Source: Actinophytocola sp044466355 (GTDB taxonomy: Bacteria > Actinomycetota > Actinomycetes > Mycobacteriales > Pseudonocardiaceae). From it: 64,000 nt of DNA. Positions 1-7,842 of this stretch are shown in pieces. The position numbers and the translations under genes are program-made. Under the pieces are notes generated by a model, which was given only the letters and a program-made list of their open reading frames with translations, ran no database searches and was not told the origin of the DNA. How positions within the stretch are numbered: the stretch's first letter is position 1; each line of letters begins with the position of its first letter. The stretch is from NCBI RefSeq assembly GCF_044466355.1, contig NZ_JBITMQ010000006.1, positions 372,001-436,000 of the forward strand. Reading direction: 5' to 3'.

Positions 1-166
1 GTGGCGGGGTGCGGTCCCACATCGCCCCCAGCAGCCCGCTGGTCGGCACGACCTTGTTCGCGTGCAGCAGGAGGTAGCCGAGAATCGCGCGTTGTTTGAC
101 CCCGCCGAGTTCGAGCGGCTCGGTGTCGCCGGTGACTTCGATACTTCCGAGAACAGAAAACCTCAT
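1..166 (-). CDS. SARP-family regulator, N-terminal fragment (runs off left edge)
   Basis: Reading the minus strand from the ATG at 166-164 gives 55 residues of an OmpR-type winged-helix DNA-binding domain. It contains LELGGVKQRAILGYLLLHAN and ends inside MWDRTPP when the window stops. This is the N-terminus typical of Streptomyces antibiotic regulatory proteins (SARPs), which activate biosynthetic clusters by binding direct repeats near the -35 element. By hand count, 34 of these 55 residues match the complete SARP at 52808-53581, so the cluster carries two related activators near its ends. The gene is divergent from the small protein at 500, and the gap between them should hold both promoters. 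The BTAD domain is not visible, so a longer AfsR-type protein cannot be excluded. Confidence 0.85.
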   Translation of the reverse strand, partial: MRFSVLGSIEVTGDTEPLELGGVKQRAILGYLLLHANKVVPTSGLLGAMWDRTPP

Positions 167-499
167 GGGTTTCACTCCGAGTCTGGAAATGCCCCAGTCA
201 CCACGGAATGGTTACATCCGAGTGAGCGCCGGGGAACATTCCCATGTCACGCGTCCGGATGTGAACAAGCGAAACCGGCACGGTGATCGCCTCACGGGTG
301 CCCGCGCCGGCCGCAAGGGTAGACCTCCAGCCTAGCCGAGCAGGCGCGGCCAGTCGATATGAGCGATTCACGGCTTGGCCGGGTGAGAAACCATGGGCCA
401 ACGATGAGCATGGAACTTGCCCACGACCACCCTGATGGCGCAGATTTGAGACCAGCGGTTGCTCCCCACTATCGCAAAACGAACCCCAAGGAGACTCCA
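167..499. promoter_or_regulatory. Divergent intergenic region between the SARP gene and the small-protein gene
   Basis: These 333 bases contain no convincing gene; the short frames here lack a Shine-Dalgarno sequence and consistent GC3. The region must hold the start sites for the SARP (leftward) and the gene at 500 (rightward). An imperfect inverted pair is visible: TTACATCCG near 210-218 and CGGATGTGAA near 257-266. It could be a regulator site. No -10/-35 pair is assigned with confidence. A clear ribosome binding site, AAGGAG, lies just before the ATG at 500. Confidence 0.4.
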
Positions 500-685
500 A
501 TGTCCACCACCACGAGCGAGCTTCTCCGTTCCTTCTTCTTCAACGGCGGCGAGGCCCCGGCCGGCGGCACCATCACCATCGACGTCCTGGACAGCATGAC
601 CAACGTCGGTCTCGCCGCGGTCGCACCGACCACGATCAGCTGGTCGGACGGCCGCGCCACGGGCGACAACGCGGTCGCGTCCTGA
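500..685 (+). CDS. Small protein of unknown function (61 aa)
   Basis: Starts at the ATG at 500, preceded by AAGGAG at good spacing, and ends with TGA at 683-685. Almost every third codon position is G or C, as expected for a real gene in this genome. The product has no cysteine, no obvious membrane segment and no family I recognise. Its N-terminus is short and partly hydrophobic (SELLRSFFFNGGEAP), with a Gly-Gly at residues 16-17. The rest is rich in Thr, Ala, Gly and Asp. A hairpin terminator follows directly, so it may form a monocistronic unit. The Gly-Gly could be a leader cleavage site of a ribosomal peptide, but no modifying enzyme lies next to it, so this is only a guess. Confidence 0.6.
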   Translation: MSTTTSELLRSFFFNGGEAPAGGTITIDVLDSMTNVGLAAVAPTTISWSDGRATGDNAVAS

Positions 686-697
686 GTGCACAGTGGC

Positions 698-732
698 GGG
701 CTCATCACCGGATCGGGGCTGGTGATGAGCCC
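698..732 (+). terminator. Hairpin after the small-protein gene
   Basis: A perfect 12-bp stem: GGGCTCATCACC at 698-709 pairs with GGTGATGAGCCC at 721-732, with an 11-nt loop. It sits 12 bases after the stop of the small gene and 47 bases before the thioesterase start. No U-tract follows, which is common for actinobacterial terminators. Confidence 0.6.
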
Positions 733-779
733 GTCGTCATGTTCGTGAACAGCGACAACGAGCTCCCGAGGTGAGCGAG

Positions 780-1538
780 ATGACCGACACCGACCTGTGG
801 GTCCGGCGGTTCCACCCGGCGGACGACGCCGCGACGCGGTTGCTCTGCCTGTCACACGCGGGCGGCTCCGCGAGCTACTTCTTCGGGGTGTCCAGGGCAC
901 TCGCGCCTGAGATCGACGTGCTGGCCGTGCAGTACCCCGGCCGCCAGGACCGGCTGCGGGAGCCGTGCCTGCGCTCGATCCACGACCTCGCCGACGGCCT
1001 CCTGCCCGCCGTCCTCCCACTCGCCGACCGACCGCTGACGATCTTCGGTCACAGTCTCGGTGCGACACTCGGCTACGAGCTGGCACGCCGTTTGGAGCAG
1101 TCGGGTGTCATACCGACCGCCCTGTTCGCGTCCGGCCGTCCGGCCCCACATCGCACCCGCCTGGAACGCACCCACCTGCGCGACGACGCGGGCCTGCTGG
1201 CGGCCATGAAGGCCCTCGGCGGCACCGAGGCGGCCCTGCTCGACGACGAGGACGTCCGTGCCATGGTCATGCCCGCCATTCGCGGCGACTACGTGGCCGC
1301 GGAAACGTACACGCATCGTCCCGGCCCGAAACTGAGCTGTCCGCTCTACGCGCTCACCGGAGACAATGATCCGAAAGTGACGGTCGCGGAAGCGGACGCG
1401 TGGCGCGAACACACCTCCGCGGAATTCGAGCTGACGGTGTTTCCCGGTGGTCATTTCTATCTGAACGACGTCGTGCCGGACATTCTCGGCAAGCTCCGCA
1501 CCCACGCCCGGTCAGTGTCGGCCGAAGCGGCGAGCTGA
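780..1538 (+). CDS. Type II (editing) thioesterase
   Basis: A 252-residue alpha/beta hydrolase of the type II thioesterase family, which removes aberrant or stalled acyl groups from PKS/NRPS carrier domains. The nucleophile Ser92 lies in GHSLG, the acidic residue is in TGDNDP (about residue 195), and the catalytic His225 is in FPGGHFYL. The N-terminal CLSHAGGSASYF and the segment VQYPGRQDR are characteristic of the family. The ATG at 780 is preferred because GAGG at 768-771 is well spaced for it. An in-frame GTG at 771 overlaps that sequence and would add three residues. No C-terminal thioesterase is seen on any PKS in the window, so this is the only recognisable TE. It most likely proofreads rather than releases the product. 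Confidence 0.92.
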   Translation: MTDTDLWVRRFHPADDAATRLLCLSHAGGSASYFFGVSRALAPEIDVLAVQYPGRQDRLREPCLRSIHDLADGLLPAVLPLADRPLTIFGHSLGATLGYELARRLEQSGVIPTALFASGRPAPHRTRLERTHLRDDAGLLAAMKALGGTEAALLDDEDVRAMVMPAIRGDYVAAETYTHRPGPKLSCPLYALTGDNDPKVTVAEADAWREHTSAEFELTVFPGGHFYLNDVVPDILGKLRTHARSVSAEAAS

Positions 1539-1556
1539 CCGCGCCACGTGGCCGAG

Positions 1557-2180
1557 TCAGGGCAGTTGTGCGACCGACTGGCTTTGGTGAGCGAGCCTGC
1601 GCAGCGCGGTGACGAGGGCGTCACCGAGTACGGTGCCGACCACCGCGCCCTCCAGCATGGCGTCGACGTCCGCGATGCCGCCGACGTACTCGAGGTCGGC
1701 GGCGGCGATCCGCTCGCACGCCTCGGCGTACACGTCCAGCTTGTGGGTCCACACGCCGTGTTCGAGTTGCCGCGCGCTGACCAGCACCGCGACCACCGTC
1801 TGCCACGCGCGGCTGTCGGGCCGTGCCTGCCAGCCGCGCCGCTCGACCATCTCCGCCACGTTACGGTCGGCCTCCGCCCACGCGTCGTCGTGCGGCAGGT
1901 CCGGCTGTCCGCTGATGCTCTCCTGCGCGGTGTAGAGCATCCGGCGGACCGTCTCGTCGGGGGCGTCGGCCGCCGCCAGCACGTCACGGACCGCGGCGAT
2001 CGTGAGGCCGCCGATGTCGATCAGCGCGCGGATGAGGCGCAGCCTGCGCAGGTGCGCGTCGCCGTAGTTGGCCTGGTTCTTGCTGACCAGCTCACCCGGC
2101 GGTAGCAGCCCTTCGCGCAGGTAGTACTTGATCGTCGGCACGGACACGCCGCTGCGGCTGCTCAACTCCTTCACGCGCAT
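1557..2180 (-). CDS. MerR-family transcriptional regulator
   Basis: A 207-residue protein starting MRVKELSSRSGVSVPTIKYY, the classic MerR winged helix-turn-helix, followed by the YLREGLLPPGE wing. The C-terminal part is helical (about residues 90-207) and has no cysteine cluster, so it is more likely a small-molecule or multidrug-type sensor than a metal sensor. It converges on the thioesterase gene (18 bases between stops) and diverges from the membrane-protein pair at 2266. The 85-bp divergent spacer contains a perfect 7-bp inverted repeat that is a good candidate for its own operator. The obvious regulatory target is the 2266-3701 pair. Confidence 0.88.
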   Translation of the reverse strand: MRVKELSSRSGVSVPTIKYYLREGLLPPGELVSKNQANYGDAHLRRLRLIRALIDIGGLTIAAVRDVLAAADAPDETVRRMLYTAQESISGQPDLPHDDAWAEADRNVAEMVERRGWQARPDSRAWQTVVAVLVSARQLEHGVWTHKLDVYAEACERIAAADLEYVGGIADVDAMLEGAVVGTVLGDALVTALRRLAHQSQSVAQLP

Positions 2181-2222
2181 GGCTGTCCTTCCCTTGACCT
2201 ACGGCACCGAGCCTATCACCAT

Positions 2223-2246
2223 GGATAGCAGATAGTGTCGCTATCC
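2223..2246. promoter_or_regulatory. Probable MerR operator (inverted repeat)
   Basis: GGATAGC at 2223-2229 and GCTATCC at 2240-2246 form a perfect inverted repeat with a 10-base spacer. The spacer itself contains GATAG. It lies in the 85-bp gap between the divergent MerR gene and the membrane-protein gene, where MerR regulators normally bind. The binding partner is inferred from position only. Confidence 0.5.
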
Positions 2247-2265
2247 GCGCGGCTGGAGGAACCTG

Positions 2266-3240
2266 ATGCGTGGCGTTACCGGGCTGGTCCGGGATGTGTA
2301 CGGCTGGCACAGACCGTTGATGGTGTTCGCGGCCTTCGCCGCGGTCGTGACGGTGGTCGCCGCGGTCGGGCTCGCGGTCGACGACCGTGTGCTGGTCGGC
2401 GCACCCATCTGGGCGAAGCCGTGCAAGTTCGCCTTCTCGTTCGGGCTCTACGCGGCCATGTGGGCGTGGATGCACGCGATGCAGAAGCGGTACCGGCGGT
2501 TGGGCTGGCACCTCGGCACGATCGCCGCCGTCGTGTGCGCGCTCGAGGTGGGGGTTGTCCTCCTGCAGACCATCCGCGGCCACCGCAGCCACTTCAACGT
2601 CTCCACCCCGTTCGACACCGCCATGTGGACGATCATGGGGACGAGCATCGTGGTGCTCTGGGTGGTGAACCTGGCCGGCACGGGGCTGCTGATGCTCGAA
2701 CGGCACGTCGACCGGCCCGCGATGCTGGCGCTGCGGCTCGGTTCGGTGATCACGATCGCGGGCATGACCATCGCGTTCCTGATGACGTGGGGCACCGACG
2801 AGCAGCGGGCCAACCCGCCCATGGAGATCATCGGCGCGCACAGCGTCGGCGTGCCGGACGGTGGGCCCGGCATGGCGGTCACCGGCTGGAGCACCACGGG
2901 CGGTGACCTGCGGGTGCCGCACTTCGTCGGCATCCACGGACTGCAGCTGGTGCCGCTGTTCGCCGTCGTGCTCGGGCTGCTGGTGACGACGTTGCCCCGG
3001 CTGCGCGACGAGCTGGTCCGCATCCGTCTCGTGTGGACGTTCGCGGGGGCCTACACCGGCGTGTTCGCCATCACCGCGTGGCAGGCGCTGCGGGAACAGC
3101 CGTTCACGAGCCCGGACTTACTGACCGTTGGTGCGGCCGGTGTACTGGTGGCCGGGACCATGGTCGCAGCGGCGTGGGCCCTGCGCGCACGGAAGGCGAC
3201 GCCCGCGCAAGCTCCCGTCCCCGAGGAGGCACTGGTCTGA
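2266..3240 (+). CDS. Polytopic membrane protein of unknown function
   Basis: 324 residues with about eight hydrophobic segments (roughly residues 17-40, 52-72, 82-100, 125-148, 155-177, 226-246, 257-275 and 290-310). It is therefore an integral membrane protein. The conserved-looking stretch GAPIWAKPCKFAFSFGLYAA near residues 46-65 and the polar loop between TM5 and TM6 (with HSVGVPDGG) resemble uncharacterised actinobacterial membrane proteins; I cannot name a function. It overlaps the next gene by one base (TGATG), so the two are translationally coupled. It diverges from the MerR gene and probably forms its regulon. It need not be part of the polyketide pathway. Confidence 0.8.
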   Translation: MRGVTGLVRDVYGWHRPLMVFAAFAAVVTVVAAVGLAVDDRVLVGAPIWAKPCKFAFSFGLYAAMWAWMHAMQKRYRRLGWHLGTIAAVVCALEVGVVLLQTIRGHRSHFNVSTPFDTAMWTIMGTSIVVLWVVNLAGTGLLMLERHVDRPAMLALRLGSVITIAGMTIAFLMTWGTDEQRANPPMEIIGAHSVGVPDGGPGMAVTGWSTTGGDLRVPHFVGIHGLQLVPLFAVVLGLLVTTLPRLRDELVRIRLVWTFAGAYTGVFAITAWQALREQPFTSPDLLTVGAAGVLVAGTMVAAAWALRARKATPAQAPVPEEALV

Positions 3241-3701
3241 TGTCGACAGCCTTTACCCTGGTTTTCGTTGCCGCGGCGCCGTTCTGGTTGCTGATGATCT
3301 TCGCGCCCACGTGGGAGTGGACCAGGCGGATCGTGTCCTCGCCGTGGTCCGCGACACCGCCCCTGGTGTTCTGGTTCGTCTTCGCGATCCCGATGTTCGG
3401 CGAGCTGCTGCCCGCGGTCGCCAAGCCGACGCTCGCCGGGTGGCAGGACCTGCTGGCCGAGCCCGCGGCACTGACGTTCGCGTGGGCGCAGATCATCGCG
3501 TGGGACCTGTTCGTCGGGCGCTGGATGTACCTGGACAGCCGGGAACGCGGCATCCACCCGCTGGTGATGGGCCCGCTGCTCGTGGTGGCGATCATGCTGT
3601 CGCCGATCGCCGTCCCGGCCTACCTGATCCTGCGCAACGTCCTGGGCAGGAAGCCGGAGAACACCCCCACCCAACCAGACCGCACCGCCATCCCCGTCTG
3701 A
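3240..3701 (+). CDS. ABA4-like (DUF4281-type) membrane protein
   Basis: 153 residues with four hydrophobic segments. The pattern FWLLMIFAPTWEWTRRIVSS near the N-terminus and WDLFVGRWMYLDSRERGIHP in the middle match the ABA4-like family. That family is named after a plant protein needed for neoxanthin formation, and its bacterial members are mostly uncharacterised. The ATG at 3240 overlaps the stop of the preceding membrane-protein gene (TGATG). The same frame extends upstream, but those residues are not membrane-like. The pair is probably one operon under the MerR regulator. A large nested palindrome starts 3 bases after the stop and probably ends transcription. Confidence 0.75.
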   Translation: MSTAFTLVFVAAAPFWLLMIFAPTWEWTRRIVSSPWSATPPLVFWFVFAIPMFGELLPAVAKPTLAGWQDLLAEPAALTFAWAQIIAWDLFVGRWMYLDSRERGIHPLVMGPLLVVAIMLSPIAVPAYLILRNVLGRKPENTPTQPDRTAIPV

Positions 3702-3703
3702 CA

Positions 3704-3810
3704 AACCCCGCGAGTCGCGCTCTCGCGCATACCGAGTTGTACGTTTCGTGCACCCACGCTCTGCACGAAACGTACAACTCGTTGTGTCTGAGCGCGCGAC
3801 TCGCGGGGTT
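3704..3810. repeat. Large nested palindrome (two-tier inverted repeat)
   Basis: Outer arms of 17 bp pair perfectly (AACCCCGCGAGTCGCGC at 3704-3720 with its complement at 3794-3810). Inner arms of 20 bp also pair perfectly (CGAGTTGTACGTTTCGTGCA at 3733-3752 with its complement at 3762-3781), leaving a 9-base loop. The structure fills the gap between the ABA4-like gene and the first P450 and may act as a strong terminator. Its size and two-tier form are more elaborate than an ordinary terminator, so it could also be a dispersed REP- or MITE-like element. Confidence 0.8.
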
Positions 3811-3905
3811 CCTTTGTGGAGGTTCCTCCGGCGTTACCGGGCGAGTACCCGAAAACGGACATGATTCTCCTGACCGCGGTTCCGTTGTTACCCGAGGAGA
3901 AACCG

Positions 3906-5120
3906 ATGTCCGGGAAATGCCCGCTGCACGGTCACGAGCAGCCGTTGGACGACGCGTACTTCGCGAACCCCTACGCCACGTACGCGCGGCTCAACGAAGC
4001 CGGTCCCGTGCACCGGTTCTGCCTGCCGGACGGCATACCGGTCTGGGCCGTCACCTCCTACGACGAGGTGCGCGAGTGGCTGCGGGACCAACGGCTCGCC
4101 CGGCACCGCGACTTCGCGAACGAGGACTACACCAACGACGTGCCACCCGAGGGGGTGCCGGTCGCGCCCCTGGTGATGGAGGACCCGCCGGAGCACGGCC
4201 ACACCAGAAGACTGGTCAACTACGCGTTCATGCCCAAGCGGGTCGCGCAGCTGCGGGAGAAGATCGACGGACTGGTGGCCGACCTGCTCGACGACATGGC
4301 CGAGGCAGGCGCGGACGGCCAGGTCGTCGACCTGGCCGGGATGTTCTGCGCACCGCTGCCGATCGTCATGGTCAGTGAGATGCTCGGGGTGCCGAAGGAG
4401 TCCTGGGACGACGTGCGGCGCTGGACCGACGACATCTTCGGCCGTGTCGACGAGGTCAACTACGAGGCCAAGGTCGGGTTCGCGAACCTGTTGCGCGGTC
4501 TCATCGCCGAGCGCACCGAGGAACCCCGCGACGACCTGATCTCGGTCTGGGCACAGGCCACCGACATGAACGGCGAGGTCATCCCGGCCGAGATGGTGAT
4601 GCTGCTGATCCTCAGCATCTACACCGGCGGGTTCGACAGCACGCTGGGCGCGCTCGCCGCCTGCGCCGTCGACCTGATGAACCACCCCGAGCACACCGCC
4701 GAGTTCGTGGCCAAGCCGGGGCTGGTGCCCGCGGCGGTCGAGGAGCTGTTGCGGCGCAACGGGTCCGTGCACCGCGGCTTCCGCCGGTTCGCCAGGGAAG
4801 AGGTCGAGATCGCCGGGCAGAAGATCGGTCTCGGCGACACCGTCATGCTCTACGTCGCCGCGGCGGACCGGGACCCCAAGCACTTCCCCGACCCCGACGT
4901 CATGGACTTCACCCGGCCGCCCCACCAGCACATCGCGTTCGGCCGAGGGCCGCACGTGTGCCCCGGCGCCGAACTCGCCCGGCTGGAGATCCGGATCGGG
5001 CTGCACGCGCTGTTCTCGCGGTTCCCGAACATCCGGCTCGCCGTGCCGGAGGAGGAGCTGGAGTGGCGCACGTCGACGTTCATCCGGGTGCCGAAGGCCC
5101 TGCCCGTGATCCTGTCCTGA
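3906..5120 (+). CDS. Cytochrome P450 (first of two sister genes)
   Basis: 404 residues, the normal length for a soluble bacterial P450. The haem-binding loop is FGRGPHVCPGAELARLE with the proximal Cys at residue 352. The K-helix ExxR is in VEELLRR. The I-helix reads YTGGFDSTLG, so the usual Asp/Glu-Thr-Thr is Asp-Ser-Thr. The ATG at 3906 is chosen because GAGGAG precedes it; the frame is open further upstream without a comparable site. It is closely related to the P450 at 6628: they share a CPxHGH N-terminus, LARHR, YTN and MEDPPEH. It probably oxidises the finished or carrier-bound polyketide. No ferredoxin gene is visible, so redox partners must come from elsewhere. Confidence 0.95.
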   Translation: MSGKCPLHGHEQPLDDAYFANPYATYARLNEAGPVHRFCLPDGIPVWAVTSYDEVREWLRDQRLARHRDFANEDYTNDVPPEGVPVAPLVMEDPPEHGHTRRLVNYAFMPKRVAQLREKIDGLVADLLDDMAEAGADGQVVDLAGMFCAPLPIVMVSEMLGVPKESWDDVRRWTDDIFGRVDEVNYEAKVGFANLLRGLIAERTEEPRDDLISVWAQATDMNGEVIPAEMVMLLILSIYTGGFDSTLGALAACAVDLMNHPEHTAEFVAKPGLVPAAVEELLRRNGSVHRGFRRFAREEVEIAGQKIGLGDTVMLYVAAADRDPKHFPDPDVMDFTRPPHQHIAFGRGPHVCPGAELARLEIRIGLHALFSRFPNIRLAVPEEELEWRTSTFIRVPKALPVILS

Positions 5121-5234
5121 CCGTCTCCACCGGACGATTACCTGGCGGTGGTCGTGGGGTGTGCGTGAGGCGACTGACCGCATACCCCTGCTCGGCATAC
5201 TGGCCCCACGACCTCGCCAGACGGGTGGGAAACC

Positions 5235-6674
5235 ATGTCCACAGAACGTGTTCTGCCCTCCTACTGGGCAGTGGTGCTGACCGCGTCCGGCGCGAACTTC
5301 CTCGCGATGCTGGACTCCACGGTCACCATGCTCGCCATGCCCGCGCTCGCACGCGAGTTCCCGACCGCGTCGCTGCCGGACCTCTCGTGGGTCATGAGCG
5401 CCTACGCGGTGATCTTCGCGGCGCTGCTGGCGCCGAGCGGTCGCATCGCGGACACCCTGGGGCGCAAGCGGATCTTCGCCGGCGGGATCGTGCTGTTCAC
5501 ACTCGCCTCGCTGCTGTGCGCCTTCGCGCCGTCGCTGCCGCTGCTGGTCGCGGCGAGAGCCCTGCAGGGTGCGGGCGCCGCGGTGATGGTTCCCGCGTCG
5601 TTGTCCGTGCTGCTGAGAGACACCACCCCCGAACGCAAGGTCATGTCGATCTCCTTGCTGAGCGCCGCCGGTGGTGTCGCCGCCGCCGTCGGGCCCGGGC
5701 TCGGCGGGCTGCTCGTCGAGGCCTTCAGCTGGCACGCCGTGTTCCTGATCAACGTCCCCGTCGGCATCGCGCTGGTCGTCGCCGCGCTCCGGGTGCTGCG
5801 GCCCGCACCGGCCACCGGCGGGCTGCCCGATCTGGTCGGCACCGTGCTGCTCGCGGCCGGCGTCGGCGGGCTCACCCTCGGCGTCACCAACGGCACCACC
5901 TGGGAGTGGACGTCGGCGCGCACGCTCGCCTGCCTCGTCGGCGGCGTGCTGTGCCTGGTGCTCGCGATGGTGCGGTCGGTGCGGCACTCCTCGCCCGCGT
6001 TCGAGTTCTCCCTGTTCCGCGGCAACCGGTCGTTCACCGCCGCCAACGTGGTCGCCCTGCTGTACGGCACGGTGATGTACGCGTGGCTGCTCGGCGCCGT
6101 GCTGTTCCTCACCGACATCTGGCGCTACAGCGAGTTGGAGGCCGGGCTCGCGCAGACCGTCGGCGCGGTGGTCGCCGCCATCGGCGCGGTCGTGATGGGC
6201 AAGGTCATGGGCCGGTACGGCGGACCGCGGTTCGCGGCCGTGCTCGGCATGGCCGCGCACGCCGTCGTGCCCGCCCTCCTGCTGTTCTTCCTCTCCGAGC
6301 AGAGCGCGTTCCTGACCATCTGGTTGCCTGCCAGCGTGTTCGTCGGCTTCGGCATCGGCGCCACGATGATGTCCACGATGTCCGCCGCGGCCGAGTCCGC
6401 GCCCGCCACCAAGTTCGCGAGCGTCAGCGCGCTCAACAACACCGCGCGGCAGATCGGCGGTGCGCTGGGTGCCGCCGCCGTCGCCACCATCCTGCAGTCC
6501 GGCACGGACGCCCATGGGGCCCGGACCGTGTCGTCCTACCTGAACGTGTTCACGTTCTGCCTGGTCCTGACAGTGATCGCCATCGTCGTCGCCGTCATCG
6601 GACTGAACCAAACCGGAGGGAAGAGAAATGGCGGACAAGTGCCCCATGCACGGCCACGACATGCCGTTCGATGA
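5235..6674 (+). CDS. MFS drug-efflux transporter (DHA2/EmrB-QacA type)
   Basis: 479 residues with about 14 hydrophobic helices. Recognisable MFS features are LDSTVTMLAMPALAREF in TM1, GRIADTLGRKR in the loop between TM2 and TM3, and the antiporter-type stretch AAGGVAAAVGPGLGGLLVE in TM5. It is expected to use proton motive force to export the cluster product and give self-resistance. The last 16 codons overlap the start of the next P450 by 47 bases, so its C-terminal tail is encoded on top of another gene's ribosome binding site and N-terminus. It sits between two sister P450s, which supports a role in this pathway. Confidence 0.93.
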   Translation: MSTERVLPSYWAVVLTASGANFLAMLDSTVTMLAMPALAREFPTASLPDLSWVMSAYAVIFAALLAPSGRIADTLGRKRIFAGGIVLFTLASLLCAFAPSLPLLVAARALQGAGAAVMVPASLSVLLRDTTPERKVMSISLLSAAGGVAAAVGPGLGGLLVEAFSWHAVFLINVPVGIALVVAALRVLRPAPATGGLPDLVGTVLLAAGVGGLTLGVTNGTTWEWTSARTLACLVGGVLCLVLAMVRSVRHSSPAFEFSLFRGNRSFTAANVVALLYGTVMYAWLLGAVLFLTDIWRYSELEAGLAQTVGAVVAAIGAVVMGKVMGRYGGPRFAAVLGMAAHAVVPALLLFFLSEQSAFLTIWLPASVFVGFGIGATMMSTMSAAAESAPATKFASVSALNNTARQIGGALGAAAVATILQSGTDAHGARTVSSYLNVFTFCLVLTVIAIVVAVIGLNQTGGKRNGGQVPHARPRHAVR

Positions 6675-7833
6675 GGAGTACTGGCACGCGCCGTTCGACA
6701 AGTACGCGCGGTTCCACGAGCAGGGGCCCGTGCACCGGGTCTGCACGCCGGACGGCATCCCCGTGTGGCTGGTCACCGGCTACACCGAGGTCTACGACGC
6801 GCTGCGCGACCAGCGCCTCGCCCGGCACCGCAGGTACGCGAGCGACGACTACACCAACAACCTCCCGCCGGAGGGACTGCCCGAGTCGCGCCTCGTCATG
6901 GAGGACCCGCCGGAGCACACGAAGTCCCGCCGCCTGGTGAACTTCGGCTTCGTGCCGCGCCGGATGCGGCTGCTGAAGCCGAAGATCCACGAGCTGGTGG
7001 CCGGGCTGCTCGACGACATCGAGGCCAAGGGTTCCGGCGGCGGCGTCGTCGATCTGATGGACACCTTCTGCGCACCGCTGCCCATCACCGTGATCTGCGA
7101 CCTCGTCGGCATGCCCGAGGAGGAGCGGGTGCACGTCCGCGAATGGGGCGAGCTGGTGTTCTCCGGCAAGCTCGTCAACCCGCAGGGCATCGGCGCCGCG
7201 ATGGCACGCGCGCTGGTCGAGCGGCGCACGAACCCGAAGGACGACCTGCTGACCACGTGGGCGCAGGTCACCGACGACGACGGCGACCTGCTGCCGCCCG
7301 AGGACCTGTCGCACATGGCGCTGATCATGTTCGCGGCAGGCTACGACAGCACGATGGGCATGCTGTCCTGCAGCACGCTCGCGCTGATGGAGCGCCCGGA
7401 CTACGCCGACCGCCTCGCGAACGCCGACGAGGACGAGCTGCACAAGCTCATGGAAGAGATGTTCCGGATGTACAGCCCGACGCAGCGCGGGTTCCGGCGC
7501 TTCGCGCGCGAGGACCTGGAGATCGCCGGGGTCAAGATCGCCGCGGGCGACACGGTGTACCTCTCGATCGGTGCCGCCGACCGCGACCCCGGGAAGTTCC
7601 CCAACGCCAACGAGCTCGACTTCGACCGGACCGAGAACAAACACCTCGTGTTCGGCCGCGGCCCGCACGCCTGCCCGGGCGCCGAGCTGGCCCGCATCGA
7701 GAACGGGATCGCGTTGCAGGAGCTGTTCAAGCGGTTCCCCGACATGAAGCTCGCCGTGCCGGTGGACGACATCAAGTGGCGCGAGTCGACGCTCATCCGG
7801 CTGCCGCTGACGCTGCCGGTCACCATCTCGTAG
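6628..7833 (+). CDS. Cytochrome P450 (second of two sister genes)
   Basis: 401 residues. The haem loop is FGRGPHACPGAELARIE with Cys349. ExxR is in MEEMFRMYSP. The I-helix is FAAGYDSTMG, again Asp-Ser-Thr instead of Asp/Glu-Thr-Thr, as in the P450 at 3906. The start has GGAGGGAAGAGAA just before the ATG, inside the 3' end of the MFS gene. Both sisters share the unusual CPMHGHDMP/CPLHGHEQP N-terminus, which suggests a duplication followed by specialisation to two oxidation steps on related positions of the polyketide. It lies 9 bases before the acyl-CoA ligase gene and is probably co-transcribed with it. Confidence 0.95.
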   Translation: MADKCPMHGHDMPFDEEYWHAPFDKYARFHEQGPVHRVCTPDGIPVWLVTGYTEVYDALRDQRLARHRRYASDDYTNNLPPEGLPESRLVMEDPPEHTKSRRLVNFGFVPRRMRLLKPKIHELVAGLLDDIEAKGSGGGVVDLMDTFCAPLPITVICDLVGMPEEERVHVREWGELVFSGKLVNPQGIGAAMARALVERRTNPKDDLLTTWAQVTDDDGDLLPPEDLSHMALIMFAAGYDSTMGMLSCSTLALMERPDYADRLANADEDELHKLMEEMFRMYSPTQRGFRRFAREDLEIAGVKIAAGDTVYLSIGAADRDPGKFPNANELDFDRTENKHLVFGRGPHACPGAELARIENGIALQELFKRFPDMKLAVPVDDIKWRESTLIRLPLTLPVTIS

Positions 7834-7842
7834 GGGAGTGCC

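Noticed and set aside
3888..6776. Minus-strand open frame of 962 codons across the P450 and MFS genes
   Set aside because: It is a shadow of the plus-strand genes. High GC content removes stops on the opposite strand, and the translation is a low-complexity mix of His, Arg, Gly and Val without domains.
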